Assembly: GCA_947445035.1 (NCBI GenBank)
Contig: CANFCK010000006.1
Location: 176,825-240,824 of the forward strand
Source: Deltaproteobacteria bacterium
GTDB taxonomy: Bacteria; Myxococcota_A; UBA796; SXON01
DNA length: 64,000 nucleotides
Reading direction: 5' to 3'
In this document: in pieces, positions 1 through 8,808 of the stretch
How the letters are laid out: every line of letters starts with the position of its first letter
Numbering within the stretch: the stretch's first letter is position 1
Notes under the pieces: generated by a model
The model's input: the letters and a program-made list of their open reading frames with translations, nothing else
The model's database searches: none
Told to the model about the DNA's origin: nothing
Position numbers and translations under genes: made by a program

Positions 1-583
1 GGTCACGCCACTCCACTTTCGCCGCGTCGTCGTCCGGCACGCCCTCGATGGCGCGGATCTGCTGGTACAACACGAGGCTGGTGACCAGGAGCGCGGCTTG
101 TGTACCCGCGACGGCAAGGCCGGGACCGGGTTTGCCGTTGACGAAGTAGTAGAGGCCGCCCGGCGCGAGGGCCAGGTAGGGAAAGGGGCCCCGGACCGGC
201 GGCGGCGGTTTGACCACGACGACGTCGAGGGGCTTGCGTGCCGGGCGCAGGCTGTCCAGGTAGCGGATCACCTCGTCGGGGTGCTCCAGCGGGCTCATCC
301 GGTAGCCGGGGTCCTCGTCCAAAAGGGCGTTGAAGAAGGTGTCCGCGGCGCTCTTTCCCTGCTCGGAGTACGCGATGTCGCCGAGGTAGGCCAAGGTTTC
401 GAGTCGGACCGATGAGGGGAGATCGGGGCCGATGGCCAAAAGTGCCTGAAGCAGGCCGCGCGCTTCGGCCACGCGACCCTCGGCGTACGCCCGTCGGGCA
501 TCGTCCAGTTTTTGCATCGGCTCGGGCTCTTGGGCGTGCGCTTGGAGCAACGACGCAACGAGCAGCAGCGTGGAGAGGAGCAC
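1..583 (-). CDS. Secreted TPR-like envelope protein, C-terminus beyond window edge
   Basis: The frame is open from a GTG at 583 to the left edge, so the C-terminus is missing. The first ~17 residues form a signal peptide (LLLVASLL core, AHAQ cleavage region). Next is a helical stretch (KLDDARRAYAEGRVAEARGLL) that looks like a tetratricopeptide-type repeat, then a proline-rich linker (KPPPP) and a segment with Gly/Tyr/Phe followed by a hydrophobic stretch (AALLVTSLVLY). It lies 52 bp downstream of a lipoprotein gene on the same strand and is probably the last visible member of the kinase operon. The periplasmic or envelope location is inferred. An ATG at 606 is out of frame. I do not recognise a named family. 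Confidence 0.7.
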   Translation of the reverse strand, partial: MLLSTLLLVASLLQAHAQEPEPMQKLDDARRAYAEGRVAEARGLLQALLAIGPDLPSSVRLETLAYLGDIAYSEQGKSAADTFFNALLDEDPGYRMSPLEHPDEVIRYLDSLRPARKPLDVVVVKPPPPVRGPFPYLALAPGGLYYFVNGKPGPGLAVAGTQAALLVTSLVLYQQIRAIEGVPDDDAAKVEWRD

Positions 584-635
584 CGCGCCGAAGGTACGTC
601 GGCCATCGTCGGGGGTCAACCAGTCGGATGGTCGC

Positions 636-2177
636 TCACTCGGCCGTGTCCCCGCCGTCCCCGGTGTCCTCTTCCCCGGTGTCGGCGTCGTCAGCGTCCG
701 TTGCGGCCTCGACGTCGCGGACATCGACCCGTACCGTATAGGCGCCGTCGCCGTCGGTGACCGTGGTGCCAAGGAGCAGCCCCTGGACGTGATCGTAGAC
801 GTCGATCAACGCAAAGGGCACCGGGTCGCCGTCCAGGCTCGCGACCCCGCTCAGCACCGTGCCCGGCAAAAGGTCCAGGTCGGCCGTTTCATGGGCGCCG
901 GCGTCGGTGAGGTCCACCGCGGTGTGGGCGTACGCGCCGGCGTCGGGGCTGGAAGGGACCGCCTGGAGGCGTAGTGTGGTGCGCGGGACGGCCAGCTCGT
1001 ACGCGCCCTTCGAATCGCTGGTGGTGCTGTAGTTGTAGCCCCCCGCTCCCAACTCGGTCGCGGTGACCGTCGTACCGGCAAGCGGGCTGCCATTGGCGTC
1101 GAAGATGGTGCCCGCCAGGGTCGTCGGCGAAGAGAGGGCCAGCCGGCCGAGATATTCATCCGCTTCGACGACGTAGTCGCGCAGGACCCACGGCGTCAGC
1201 CCCGCCTGTCCAATCGCGGGCCACACCTCGATCGTCCAGGTGCCGGGGAGCATGTTGAGGACGACGTGGCCGTCGGAGTCGCCGGTCTTTTCAACCACCA
1301 GCGAGCCGGTTTCGAGCGCCGACGAGGTCGCACGGACCTGGGGAGTCCGCAGCTCGGCGCCATCGGCATCGGTGAAATCGGCGTCGAGAGTGACGACGAC
1401 CGAGCGCACGCCGACGTCGAGGTTGACCTCGGCGCCTTCGCCGTTCTCCACCGTGAACTCGGCGGCCACCACCGGGTAGGGCCGGGCGTCGGCGTCGGTC
1501 CCACCTTCGGTCTCGATCACGTAGCTGTAGCCCGGCTCCACGCGCGCCAGGTACCACCCTTGGTCGTCGGTGGTGAAGGTCGAGGATCGTGCGTCCACAT
1601 CGGCGCGCCGGATGTGCAACCTCGCTTTCGCGAGGCGATTGCCCTCGGCATCGGTGACGCGGCCGTAGACGGGTGCGCCCATCGCGATCACCGAGTTCAG
1701 TTGCAGGCCCTGATCGATGAGCAGCTCGCCGAAATAGGCCAGCGGGCTCATCGTCGGGTCGGCGGGAATGAGCTCGAGCGCGTAGGGCTGGCTTCCCGGA
1801 AGCGAGAAGGAGAATGCACCGTCGGCGCCTGTCTGTGCGGCGCCGCCTTGCAAAAGCCCATCCCGACGTGCCCGTACGAGGCCATCCAGGGGACGCACGC
1901 CGGACGCGACGGCGAACCCCTGCATGATCTCCGCCGTCAGCGTCCCCGAAACCACGACGGTGCCGTGCAGCTCGTGGAAGACGTCCACCCCTTCATACCA
2001 ACCGGGGCTGAGCAGAAAACTCTGTGGCAAAAGCGCAAGGTCGTCGGCGCTGGGCCGGGTGTCTACCCGGAGGGTCCCGGGGGCGATGCCATCCTCCGCG
2101 GTGGCCCGGCGGTCGGCCTCCAAGTCATTCTCGGCGCCACACGCCACGAGCAAGCTGGCGAAGAAAAAGGGGATCAC
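636..2177 (-). CDS. Lipoprotein with carboxypeptidase-regulatory-like (Ig-fold) repeats
   Basis: A 513-residue surface lipoprotein. The signal peptide ends in a lipobox (LLVAC, Cys13). The body carries several beta-sandwich repeats of the carboxypeptidase regulatory-like type, recognisable by phrases such as GRVTDAEGN, GTIFDANGSPLAG and SGVASLDGDPV, each followed by a Gly-x-Tyr step (DDQGWY, DSKGAY, DGDGAY). The C-terminal ~25 residues are Asp/Glu/Thr/Gly-rich. The start is a GTG that overlaps the TGA of the preceding gene (GTGA), so translation is probably coupled. Such modules usually act in adhesion or as structural spacers on the cell surface. No catalytic motif was seen, so the function is unknown. 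Confidence 0.85.
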   Translation of the reverse strand: MIPFFFASLLVACGAENDLEADRRATAEDGIAPGTLRVDTRPSADDLALLPQSFLLSPGWYEGVDVFHELHGTVVVSGTLTAEIMQGFAVASGVRPLDGLVRARRDGLLQGGAAQTGADGAFSFSLPGSQPYALELIPADPTMSPLAYFGELLIDQGLQLNSVIAMGAPVYGRVTDAEGNRLAKARLHIRRADVDARSSTFTTDDQGWYLARVEPGYSYVIETEGGTDADARPYPVVAAEFTVENGEGAEVNLDVGVRSVVVTLDADFTDADGAELRTPQVRATSSALETGSLVVEKTGDSDGHVVLNMLPGTWTIEVWPAIGQAGLTPWVLRDYVVEADEYLGRLALSSPTTLAGTIFDANGSPLAGTTVTATELGAGGYNYSTTSDSKGAYELAVPRTTLRLQAVPSSPDAGAYAHTAVDLTDAGAHETADLDLLPGTVLSGVASLDGDPVPFALIDVYDHVQGLLLGTTVTDGDGAYTVRVDVRDVEAATDADDADTGEEDTGDGGDTAE

Positions 2178-2653
2178 AGGACCTCCACGGGCCAGGAAAT
2201 CTCGAGGCTCCCGCCATCGGGGTCGATGATCTCGACGCGCAGCCGCTCGCCGTCGTCATCCGCATCGTACGGCAGCACCACGGTGTCGCGCCAGTACACG
2301 TTGATATTCCCGTCCTCGTCCTCGACCGCGTGCCGCTGCGGTTCGTCGACCAAGAGCGCGCTGCCGAGCTGCCAGATGAACAGCAGCGTGCCGTCGGCGT
2401 CGGGATCGCTGGCGTAAACCCAGGCCACCAGGCCGGCGCTGTCGATGGTGATCAGTTCGCCCGGCTCATAGCCCTTGCCTTCGAGCACCGGCGGTTCGTT
2501 CTCGATGATGAGCGGGATGGACCAGGTCACGAAACAGCCAAGGTTGCCGAGGATGATGCAACCGCCGTGCCAGGCGAGGATTCCCCAGGCGACAAGCCGA
2601 TTGTGGGACGAGCCAGCGGGAAGCCGACGCCCAGAGCGCGACGTCGGTGTCAC
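2174..2653 (-). CDS. Small envelope protein of the kinase operon
   Basis: A 159-residue protein of no recognised family. The N-terminus is basic, followed by a hydrophobic stretch at about residues 21-50 (AWGILAW, GGCIILGNLGC) that could be a signal or anchor. The remainder is a compact acidic domain (ASDPDADGTLLFIWQ, DPDGGSLEISW) resembling an Ig/cadherin-like beta fold. The GTG start overlaps the kinase stop codon (GTGA), and its own stop overlaps the next GTG in the same way, which locks three genes into one translational unit. No alternative in-frame start lies near the hydrophobic segment. The role is unknown; the context suggests an extracytoplasmic partner or output of the kinase. Confidence 0.7.
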   Translation of the reverse strand: MTPTSRSGRRLPAGSSHNRLVAWGILAWHGGCIILGNLGCFVTWSIPLIIENEPPVLEGKGYEPGELITIDSAGLVAWVYASDPDADGTLLFIWQLGSALLVDEPQRHAVEDEDGNINVYWRDTVVLPYDADDDGERLRVEIIDPDGGSLEISWPVEVL

Positions 2654-4515
2654 AGGAACATCCCGTCCGGGAGGGTCTCCGGGACGATCGTCTCGGTGCC
2701 CGCACCCTGGGGCTTGATGGGGGCGGTGAACTGCATCTTCGGGCCGCAGTCGAAGCTCGCTTCGGTGGCGGCCTCGGCAGGGCAGTTGAAGCGGCCGTTG
2801 ATGTTGGCGACGGTGCCGTACCGCGTTGTGCCCACAGTGAGCTCGCAGGTCTTGGGGATGCGAGCGTTGACGATGCAGATCGGTGCGCGGCTCACCATCT
2901 GGACTTCGATGCGGCGGACCTCGCCCTCGGTGACCGTGAACTCCTCTACGAAGGGCTCCGCAGCGTCGTTGCGGAGCTCTAGCCGGTGGCGGCCGGCGGC
3001 CACGCTGATGGGGTTTTTCTCGTTCCCGATCCAGTCCGCACTGGGGCCCTTGTGGAAGGCGCCCTTGTGGACGTCGTCAACGTAAATGTCGACCGAGTAC
3101 CCACCGGCATTCTTCCACTTGAGAATCACGCTTGCGGGCTGCGCCATCGGCACGGACGTGGTGGCGACAAGACCCGGCAGTCGCGGGACGGTTCGGTCCG
3201 GCTGCACGCGGGCGGTGAGCCCGGGGAGAGTGGCCGGTGGCGTCGGGGGAATCGGCGCGGGAAGCGGGTCGGCGTCCACCGGCGTCGCGGCCGGAACGGG
3301 CTTCTCCAGGCGTGGGTTGGGGAGCGCTGGCCCGGTCGCCAAAACGGCGACCGGGGCGATGACGACCTGCGGTTCCCGGGGGTAGAAGCCCCAGACCAGA
3401 AGCCCCGCGGCCAGGAGCGCCAGCCCGGAGACCAGGCCCAGGACGCCAACGCGCGGTCGCCGGCGTACGGGCGCGTGCAGCGCCTGGATGAGCGCAAGGA
3501 CCTCAGCGTGCTCTTCGTCGATGGCCAGGAGCCGATTGAAAAGTTGGAGCGCCCCGACCGTGTCGCCGCTTTCGAGATGGGCTTTCCCTCGCGCGAGCAG
3601 GTCCGTGCGCAAGTGCGCTTCCAGCTCGGATTCGACCTCCTTGGGGTTGACCAACCAGGCGCGCAGGTTGATGCGCGGATGGGTTGGAGTAAGCCCCGAC
3701 TCGACCAGCACGTTGGTCAACGCGGTCACGACGCACGCGGCGTCGGCGTACCGATCCTCAGTGCGCGTCTGCAAGAGTCGATCGATGACCGCGGCCAGGG
3801 CCGGTGCCGCCTGCGGTCGAAGCTCCAGGACTTCCGCTCGCTGGTTGTCGATGATGTTGCGCAAGATGATCGAGGCGTTGGTGCCCGAGAAAGGCACGGC
3901 GGCGGTGACGCAGTGGAAAAGCAGCGTTCCGAGCGAGAAGAGGTCGCTGCGGCCGTCGAGTGTCTCGTCCATGGCCTGTTGCGGGCTCATGTAGGCGGGC
4001 GAGCCCAAAAGTGAGCCGTCGAGGGTGATCTGGCCTTCGTCCAGCACCCGGGCCACGCCGAAGTCCATCAGCTTGACCACGCCGTCGCGACGGACCATCA
4101 CGTTTTCGGGTTTGATGTCGCGATGGATGATCCCCGCGGTGTGGGCGAACGACAGCGCACTGGCCAGCTCGATTCCCAGCGCGGCGACGATCTCGGAGGG
4201 CAGCGCGCCGCCATCGTCGATGAGCTTCAAGAGCGTGCACCCGTCGACAAGCTCGGTCACGATGTAGCATTCTTCGGCGTTTTGGCCGCTGTAGTCGATG
4301 ATCGAGACGATGTTTTCGTGGCTGAGGCGACCGACAGCGCGGGCTTCGCGATTGAAACGCTCGCGGTACCGAGTGGATGCGCTGAGGTGCGGGTGGAGCA
4401 CCTTGATCGCGACGTCTTTGCCAATGGCAACGTGACGCCCGCGGTACACCGTGGCCGTTGCCCCCTCGCCGAGCTTCTGGAGGACCTCGTATTTGTCGAT
4501 CACGCTGCCGGTCAC
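2650..4515 (-). CDS. Membrane-anchored Ser/Thr protein kinase (PknB type)
   Basis: A 621-residue eukaryotic-type kinase. The kinase domain spans about residues 9-270: glycine loop GEGATATV (16-23), catalytic Lys38, HRD at 131-133 in HRDIKPEN, DFG at 151-153, and GSPAYMSP in the activation segment. All catalytic residues are present. A linker of about 80 residues leads to one transmembrane helix (near 353-375, LGLVSGLALLAAGLLVW). The extracytoplasmic part is Pro/Ala-rich, with a PEGA-like beta domain (GRHRLELRND). It starts with GTG 16 bp after the stop of the PEP-synthase/PPDK regulator gene and is coupled to small envelope genes downstream. It is probably a sensor for an envelope signal; the ligand is unknown. 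Confidence 0.95.
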   Translation of the reverse strand: MTGSVIDKYEVLQKLGEGATATVYRGRHVAIGKDVAIKVLHPHLSASTRYRERFNREARAVGRLSHENIVSIIDYSGQNAEECYIVTELVDGCTLLKLIDDGGALPSEIVAALGIELASALSFAHTAGIIHRDIKPENVMVRRDGVVKLMDFGVARVLDEGQITLDGSLLGSPAYMSPQQAMDETLDGRSDLFSLGTLLFHCVTAAVPFSGTNASIILRNIIDNQRAEVLELRPQAAPALAAVIDRLLQTRTEDRYADAACVVTALTNVLVESGLTPTHPRINLRAWLVNPKEVESELEAHLRTDLLARGKAHLESGDTVGALQLFNRLLAIDEEHAEVLALIQALHAPVRRRPRVGVLGLVSGLALLAAGLLVWGFYPREPQVVIAPVAVLATGPALPNPRLEKPVPAATPVDADPLPAPIPPTPPATLPGLTARVQPDRTVPRLPGLVATTSVPMAQPASVILKWKNAGGYSVDIYVDDVHKGAFHKGPSADWIGNEKNPISVAAGRHRLELRNDAAEPFVEEFTVTEGEVRRIEVQMVSRAPICIVNARIPKTCELTVGTTRYGTVANINGRFNCPAEAATEASFDCGPKMQFTAPIKPQGAGTETIVPETLPDGMFL

Positions 4516-4531
4516 CGGGCGCCCCGCGCCA

Positions 4532-5389
4532 CTATAGCTGGCCGACTTCGCGACGGTCGTTGATCACGCCTTCGCCGGCGAGATGGGACAGGATGAGCTG
4601 TGCTGTCTCTTCGACGGCGCGCCGGGTGACGTTGATGACCGGCCACTGGCGGTTACGACGAAAAAGCTGTTCGGCGTACTCAAGCTCAGCCAGGATGTAG
4701 TCGAGGTCCCCATACGTCGAGGCCTCGCGTAGCCGCATGGTCTTGAGCCGCTGCCGACGAATCTGTTGCAGCGACTCGGGGTCGATCGTCAGCGCGAAGA
4801 CCCGCTTGGGATCGAGCTCCCAGAGCTCTTTCGGCGGTTGGTGATCGAGCACGATCGGGACGTTGGCGACCTTGTAGCCCTTGTAGGCCAGAAATACTGA
4901 CAGCGGCGTTTTGCTGGTCCGCGAGACGCCGGTCAGCACGATGTCCGCCTGCGGCAGCATGCGGGGATCCTTGCCGTCGTCGAGCTTGACCGTGAACTCG
5001 ACCGCCTCGATCCGCCGGAAATACTCGGCATCGGTCCGGTGCAACAAACCCGGCATGGACTGTGGCGCCTCACCCAACCAGCCGGACAGTCCGGTGATGA
5101 GGCTGCCGATGACGTCGATCTGAAGGATGCGGAACGCCTTGCTGAGCTCGTGAGCAAACTCACGCTGATCGGCGCTGACCAGCGAGGTGACGACGAACGC
5201 CCCTTGGATTGCGGCCTGTTTGAGGATGCGTTCGAGCGTGGCCCGGTCGCTGACGTTGGAGAAGACCTGGACTTGGTTCTTGGCCGTTTCGAACTGGCGG
5301 AGCGCGGCACGGGCCACCCGGGTGGCGGTGTCCCCCGTGGAGTCACTGATCACGAAGATCGGCCGCGCGCCTGGGTCGACAGACTCCAT
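4532..5389 (-). CDS. Pyruvate, phosphate dikinase / PEP synthase regulatory protein (DUF299)
   Basis: A 285-residue member of the DUF299 family, about the usual length. These bifunctional enzymes use ADP to phosphorylate, and phosphate to dephosphorylate, a threonine next to the catalytic His of pyruvate,phosphate dikinase or PEP synthase, switching gluconeogenic PEP formation. Visible hallmarks are the N-terminal FVISDSTGDTA and the P-loop-like GVSRTSKTP near residue 155, followed by a conserved YKGYKVANVPIV strand. The target enzyme is not in the window, so PPDK versus PEP synthase cannot be decided. It is the first gene of the minus-strand unit leading into the Ser/Thr kinase and is divergent from the CoA-transferase gene 28 bp away. 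Confidence 0.92.
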   Translation of the reverse strand: MESVDPGARPIFVISDSTGDTATRVARAALRQFETAKNQVQVFSNVSDRATLERILKQAAIQGAFVVTSLVSADQREFAHELSKAFRILQIDVIGSLITGLSGWLGEAPQSMPGLLHRTDAEYFRRIEAVEFTVKLDDGKDPRMLPQADIVLTGVSRTSKTPLSVFLAYKGYKVANVPIVLDHQPPKELWELDPKRVFALTIDPESLQQIRRQRLKTMRLREASTYGDLDYILAELEYAEQLFRRNRQWPVINVTRRAVEETAQLILSHLAGEGVINDRREVGQL

Positions 5390-5417
5390 GTCGTTGGCCT
5401 AACGCACCCGGATACGG

Positions 5418-6434
5418 GTGCGCATGCGCATCCTCGATCTGAGCCGGTTGTTGCCCGGGCCGTTCGCGACCCTGTGCCTGCAAGGGGTCGGGGCGACGGT
5501 GCTCAAGGTGGAGGAGCCCGGCGGCGGAGACTACCTGCGCCACATCCCGCCGATGGTGACGGTGAACGGCGAGCCCGTGGGCGCCTGGTTCGCAGCGCTC
5601 AACCGTGGCAAACGCAGTGTCGCGCTGGACCTGCGGACCGAGGGTGGGCGGACGAGGCTCCTCACGTTGTGCGAAGGGGCGGACGCGCTGGTGGAGAGCT
5701 TTCGGCCCGGCGTCATGGCCCGCCTGGGGCTGGATCCCCGGGAGCTTGTTGAGCGCTTTCCAACGTTGGTGGTGGCCTCGCTGACCGGCTGGGGGCAAAC
5801 GGGACCGATGGCGGCACTTCCTGGGCATGACCTGGGTTTTTTGGCGTTGGCCGGGATCTTCGGGGGAGGGGAGCCGACGGTGCCGCGGATGCAGTGGGGG
5901 GACCTCGCCGGCGGCGGCCTCGTGGCCGCGCTCCGAATCCTGGCGGCGGTGCACGCGGGGCGGGGTGGCTGGTTGGACATTGCGATGCTCGATGGCCTGG
6001 TTGGCCTGCAGCAGACGCAGTTTGCCACCCTCGCCGCCGGCGGCGCGCCCGATGAGCTTTTGACGGGGGGATCGCCGGTGTACGGCGTATATCGGTGCGC
6101 GGACGGCGGATTCGTCACGGTCGCGGCCTTGGAGCCCCGCTTTCTGGAGCCCCTGGCTCGCGCCGCCGCCGGGGACCTGTCGCGGGAGGCGTTGGCGCGA
6201 TTGTTTGCGTCCCGTTCTCGTAAAGCCTGGCTCCAAGAGCTGGGCGATGCCTGTGTCGTACCGGTGCTGAGGCCTGCGGAGGTCGCCGTCGATTCCCAGG
6301 TCGCGACACGAGGCTTGTTCACCCCCGAGGGGTTCGTTCACCCGCCGACCGGTCCGGTGTGGGGTGCCGTTCCTGGGCTGGGCGAACATAGCGTTGACGA
6401 ATGGGGACCCCTGACCGAGCCGGTTCCGGGGTAG
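5418..6434 (+). CDS. Class III CoA-transferase / alpha-methylacyl-CoA racemase family protein
   Basis: A 338-residue CaiB/BaiF-family protein. The opening LDLSRLLPGPFAT followed by GATVLKVE is the family signature of the CoA-binding N-terminus. GHDLGFLALAG carries the conserved catalytic Asp and resembles alpha-methylacyl-CoA racemases more than formyl- or succinyl-CoA transferases. Family members move CoA between carboxylic acids or invert the 2-methyl centre of branched acyl-CoAs. The start is GTG 5418 or ATG 5424, both close to the divergent regulatory-protein gene. The racemase assignment is inferred from the Asp block only. A nitroreductase follows 25 bp downstream on the same strand. 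Confidence 0.88.
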   Translation: MRMRILDLSRLLPGPFATLCLQGVGATVLKVEEPGGGDYLRHIPPMVTVNGEPVGAWFAALNRGKRSVALDLRTEGGRTRLLTLCEGADALVESFRPGVMARLGLDPRELVERFPTLVVASLTGWGQTGPMAALPGHDLGFLALAGIFGGGEPTVPRMQWGDLAGGGLVAALRILAAVHAGRGGWLDIAMLDGLVGLQQTQFATLAAGGAPDELLTGGSPVYGVYRCADGGFVTVAALEPRFLEPLARAAAGDLSREALARLFASRSRKAWLQELGDACVVPVLRPAEVAVDSQVATRGLFTPEGFVHPPTGPVWGAVPGLGEHSVDEWGPLTEPVPG

Positions 6435-6459
6435 GGCCGCGCCCAAGCCAGGACCGCTC

Positions 6460-7080
6460 ATGAACGTCGCCGACGCCCTCCGGAACCGCCTCTCCCACGC
6501 GAGCCTCGACGGCGTCGCGACGATGGACCTCGCCGAAGTTCACGAGTTGGTCCGGCTTGCGCAACAAGCGCCATCGAGCTTCAACATCCAGTTCACCCGC
6601 TACATCGCGGTGACGGACCCCGAGCTGAAGACGCGGCTGCGCGAGGTCTCGATCAATCAGGCGAAGATCACCGGTGCCGCCACGGTTTTCGTGCTCCTCG
6701 GCGATCTGGAGGCGCACGTGCCCTACGCCGAGCGGATGCGCGGCGCGGCCGCCGCGGGCCACGTCCCCCAGGCCACGGCGGACTACCTCGTCAACGCGGC
6801 CACCCAGTCCTACTCGGTGCCGGCCAGGGCTCGCGAAGAATCGGCGCGCTCCGTCGGGCTCTCGGGCATGGCGCTGATGTTGGCTGCCGAAGAGCGCGGC
6901 TGGGCCTCCTGCCCGATGATCGGCTTCGACCCCAACGCCTACCGCACCATCCTCGGCTACGACGAGCGCTACGTCGCCCTGATGGTCGTCGCGGTCGGCA
7001 AGCCCGGCGCCGCCGCTGGCGCTCGGAAGCCGCGGCTCCCTGTCGAGGCCGTTTTGCGGGTCAACGGAGGCGGATTTTAG
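6460..7080 (+). CDS. Nitroreductase family protein
   Basis: A 206-residue flavin-dependent oxidoreductase of the nitroreductase fold. The FMN-binding phrase AQQAPSSFNIQ occurs near residue 37, where the family normally has APSSxNxQP. GLSGMALMLAAEERGWASCPM and the C-terminal VAVGKPG match the dimer-interface and FMN-phosphate regions. Enzymes of this group reduce nitro compounds, quinones or enoyl substrates with NAD(P)H; the substrate cannot be read from the sequence. The ATG lies 25 bp after the CoA-transferase stop, so the two are probably co-transcribed. Confidence 0.9.
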   Translation: MNVADALRNRLSHASLDGVATMDLAEVHELVRLAQQAPSSFNIQFTRYIAVTDPELKTRLREVSINQAKITGAATVFVLLGDLEAHVPYAERMRGAAAAGHVPQATADYLVNAATQSYSVPARAREESARSVGLSGMALMLAAEERGWASCPMIGFDPNAYRTILGYDERYVALMVVAVGKPGAAAGARKPRLPVEAVLRVNGGGF

Positions 7081-7148
7081 CACCACGCGGACTGTGAGTT
7101 GCGCTCCTGCGGCCAAGCGGTGTCCACACCGGCAGCCCAGGAGCCCCG

Positions 7149-7365
7149 ATGTTCGTCCTCTACGCCAGCCTCGCTTTCGCCGACACCGTCACCCTCGACA
7201 ACGGCACCCTGCTTGCCGCGGACCTTGCTGGCTACGAGCTCGATGGCGACTGCCAGATGACGATGACGGAGGGCGAGCTGAAAGGCGGCATCCGGCGCGG
7301 AGTACGAAGACGACGCCGCTGAGCCGGTCCTGCCGCCGGTCGGCGGGCGCCGCATCGAGTTCTGA
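7149..7365 (+). pseudogene. Small secreted acidic protein with an apparent frameshift
   Basis: From ATG 7149 a 57-codon frame encodes a signal-peptide-like start (MFVLYASLAFAD) and an acidic body (DLAGYELDGDC, MTEGELKGG), then ends at a TGA at 7320 after a run of Arg residues. Shifting frame near 7295 gives an acidic, Pro-rich tail (EYEDDAAEPVLPPVGG) that stops at 7365 and looks like the genuine C-terminus of a ~72-residue protein. Either the gene carries a one-nucleotide indel or the assembly does. A short gap separates it from the nitroreductase gene. The function is unknown. Confidence 0.5.
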
Positions 7366-7377
7366 GCGTCCGGGGCC

Positions 7378-8769
7378 CTACTCCACCTCCCTCCACAACA
7401 GATTCGGCCCGGCGAAGCTGATGCCCGCGCCCGTGGCTTCGTTGGACGGGTACAAAAGCCAGTAGCCTTCGGCGTACACCGCGGCGTCGTACGTGACGCC
7501 GTCTGCCCAGCTGCCGGCGGCGCCGTTGGTGTAGCGGTCGCTGTCGCCGGCCCAGCTCACGACGCCCAGGCGGTAGGTGCCGGGGTCAAGCGTGAGCGGC
7601 TCGATGGCGGTGTAGGAGAAGTTGTCGCGCGGTGTGGTGGGGGCGTCAACCCAGCCGGGGACCGTGTGACGGAGGAGCAGGTTGCCGCCGGCGTCCCAGA
7701 GGCCCACGTCCGCAGAGGTGAAGACGTAGTTTCCCGCGCCGAAGTTGCCGACGTCGGTCAGCTCCAGGCGCCGTTCGAGGGTGAATTCGTAGCCGCACGT
7801 GCCGGTGAAATCGTAGTCGGTGCGCCAGTCGGTCATCGTCAGGAGCGGCGTGGATGCGTCGGTGCTGGCGGGAATGTCGGTCATCGTCATCGCCGCTTCG
7901 GCGAAGCGCTCTCCCAGCGTGCGGTTGCTCGGGCCGTCGTAGTGGGCGAGGTCCAGCGGATTGCGGGGGAGGTCGTCGGTCTCTACGATCACGATGTTGT
8001 CGTCGTTCTCGGCCACCGCCACCTCGGCCCCGCGGACCAGATCGGCAAAGGTCCAGTAGCTCTCACGCGAGATGAGCCCGATGACCACGGGCAGCTCCGC
8101 CTCGCCGGTCAGCTCGCGCATGGCGTCGACCAGACCCTGGAGGTTCTCTTCGTAGTCGTGGGCCATGTCGAGATCGAGCGCGTCGGATTCCCCCTGCATC
8201 CACACAAAACCCGCCCAGCGCCAGGGCTCTCCGCGGTCCAGCTCGGCGGCGGCGGATTCCATCGACTCTACTAGGACCCGGAAGCCCTCGCCGGCGGAGG
8301 CGTCGCCTGGGGTGGCGCCCGGGTACCAGAAGTTGGCGAGGTCGGTGCCGGGGATCGCGTGTTTGACGATGGCGAAGTGGTGACCGGCGTCGGCGAGGGT
8401 CCGCCCAAATGGCACGTCGGGACCGCTCACGTACGCGCCACCGTAGCTGTTGGGTTGCAGGTCGCGAAACTCGCCCCAGCCCGACCAGTACATCTGCACG
8501 CGCGGGTCGGCGGTGCGCCACGATGGCGGCAGCCCCGAAAGGTAGGCGTAGCCGTCCATGTTCGACTGGCCGGCCAAGATGTAGACGTCCAGCGGGGGCA
8601 ACTCGCCGGTGTCGCCGGAGTCAGAGTCAACGTCGGGTTCGCCGCTGTCGAGGCCTGAGTCGCCGCTGTCGGTGAGGCCGCCCGGCTCCGTAATGCAGGC
8701 GCCGCCGCGCTCGATGGTGCCGTCGCCACAGAGGAGGGACTCGCCACAAGCCAAGAGAAGGGAGAGCAT
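7378..8769 (-). CDS. SASA-type carbohydrate esterase lipoprotein
   Basis: A 463-residue lipoprotein (lipobox LLLAC, Cys8) with an Asp/Ser/Gly-rich linker to about residue 57, then a SASA (sialate O-acetylesterase-like) SGNH hydrolase domain. The nucleophile block ILAGQSNMDG places Ser69, and WMQGESDA at about 190-197 is the second conserved block of the family. A C-terminal beta module (from ~residue 320) is rich in Gly, Thr and Asp and may bind carbohydrate. The likely role is removal of acetyl groups from extracellular polysaccharides. The frame stays open upstream through the divergent spermidine-synthase-like gene; I chose ATG 8769 because it begins the signal peptide. Confidence 0.85.
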   Translation of the reverse strand: MLSLLLACGESLLCGDGTIERGGACITEPGGLTDSGDSGLDSGEPDVDSDSGDTGELPPLDVYILAGQSNMDGYAYLSGLPPSWRTADPRVQMYWSGWGEFRDLQPNSYGGAYVSGPDVPFGRTLADAGHHFAIVKHAIPGTDLANFWYPGATPGDASAGEGFRVLVESMESAAAELDRGEPWRWAGFVWMQGESDALDLDMAHDYEENLQGLVDAMRELTGEAELPVVIGLISRESYWTFADLVRGAEVAVAENDDNIVIVETDDLPRNPLDLAHYDGPSNRTLGERFAEAAMTMTDIPASTDASTPLLTMTDWRTDYDFTGTCGYEFTLERRLELTDVGNFGAGNYVFTSADVGLWDAGGNLLLRHTVPGWVDAPTTPRDNFSYTAIEPLTLDPGTYRLGVVSWAGDSDRYTNGAAGSWADGVTYDAAVYAEGYWLLYPSNEATGAGISFAGPNLLWREVE

Positions 8770-8808
8770 GGGCGAGCATAGCGCGGGCCGCAGGGGATAG
8801 GGCGCCCG

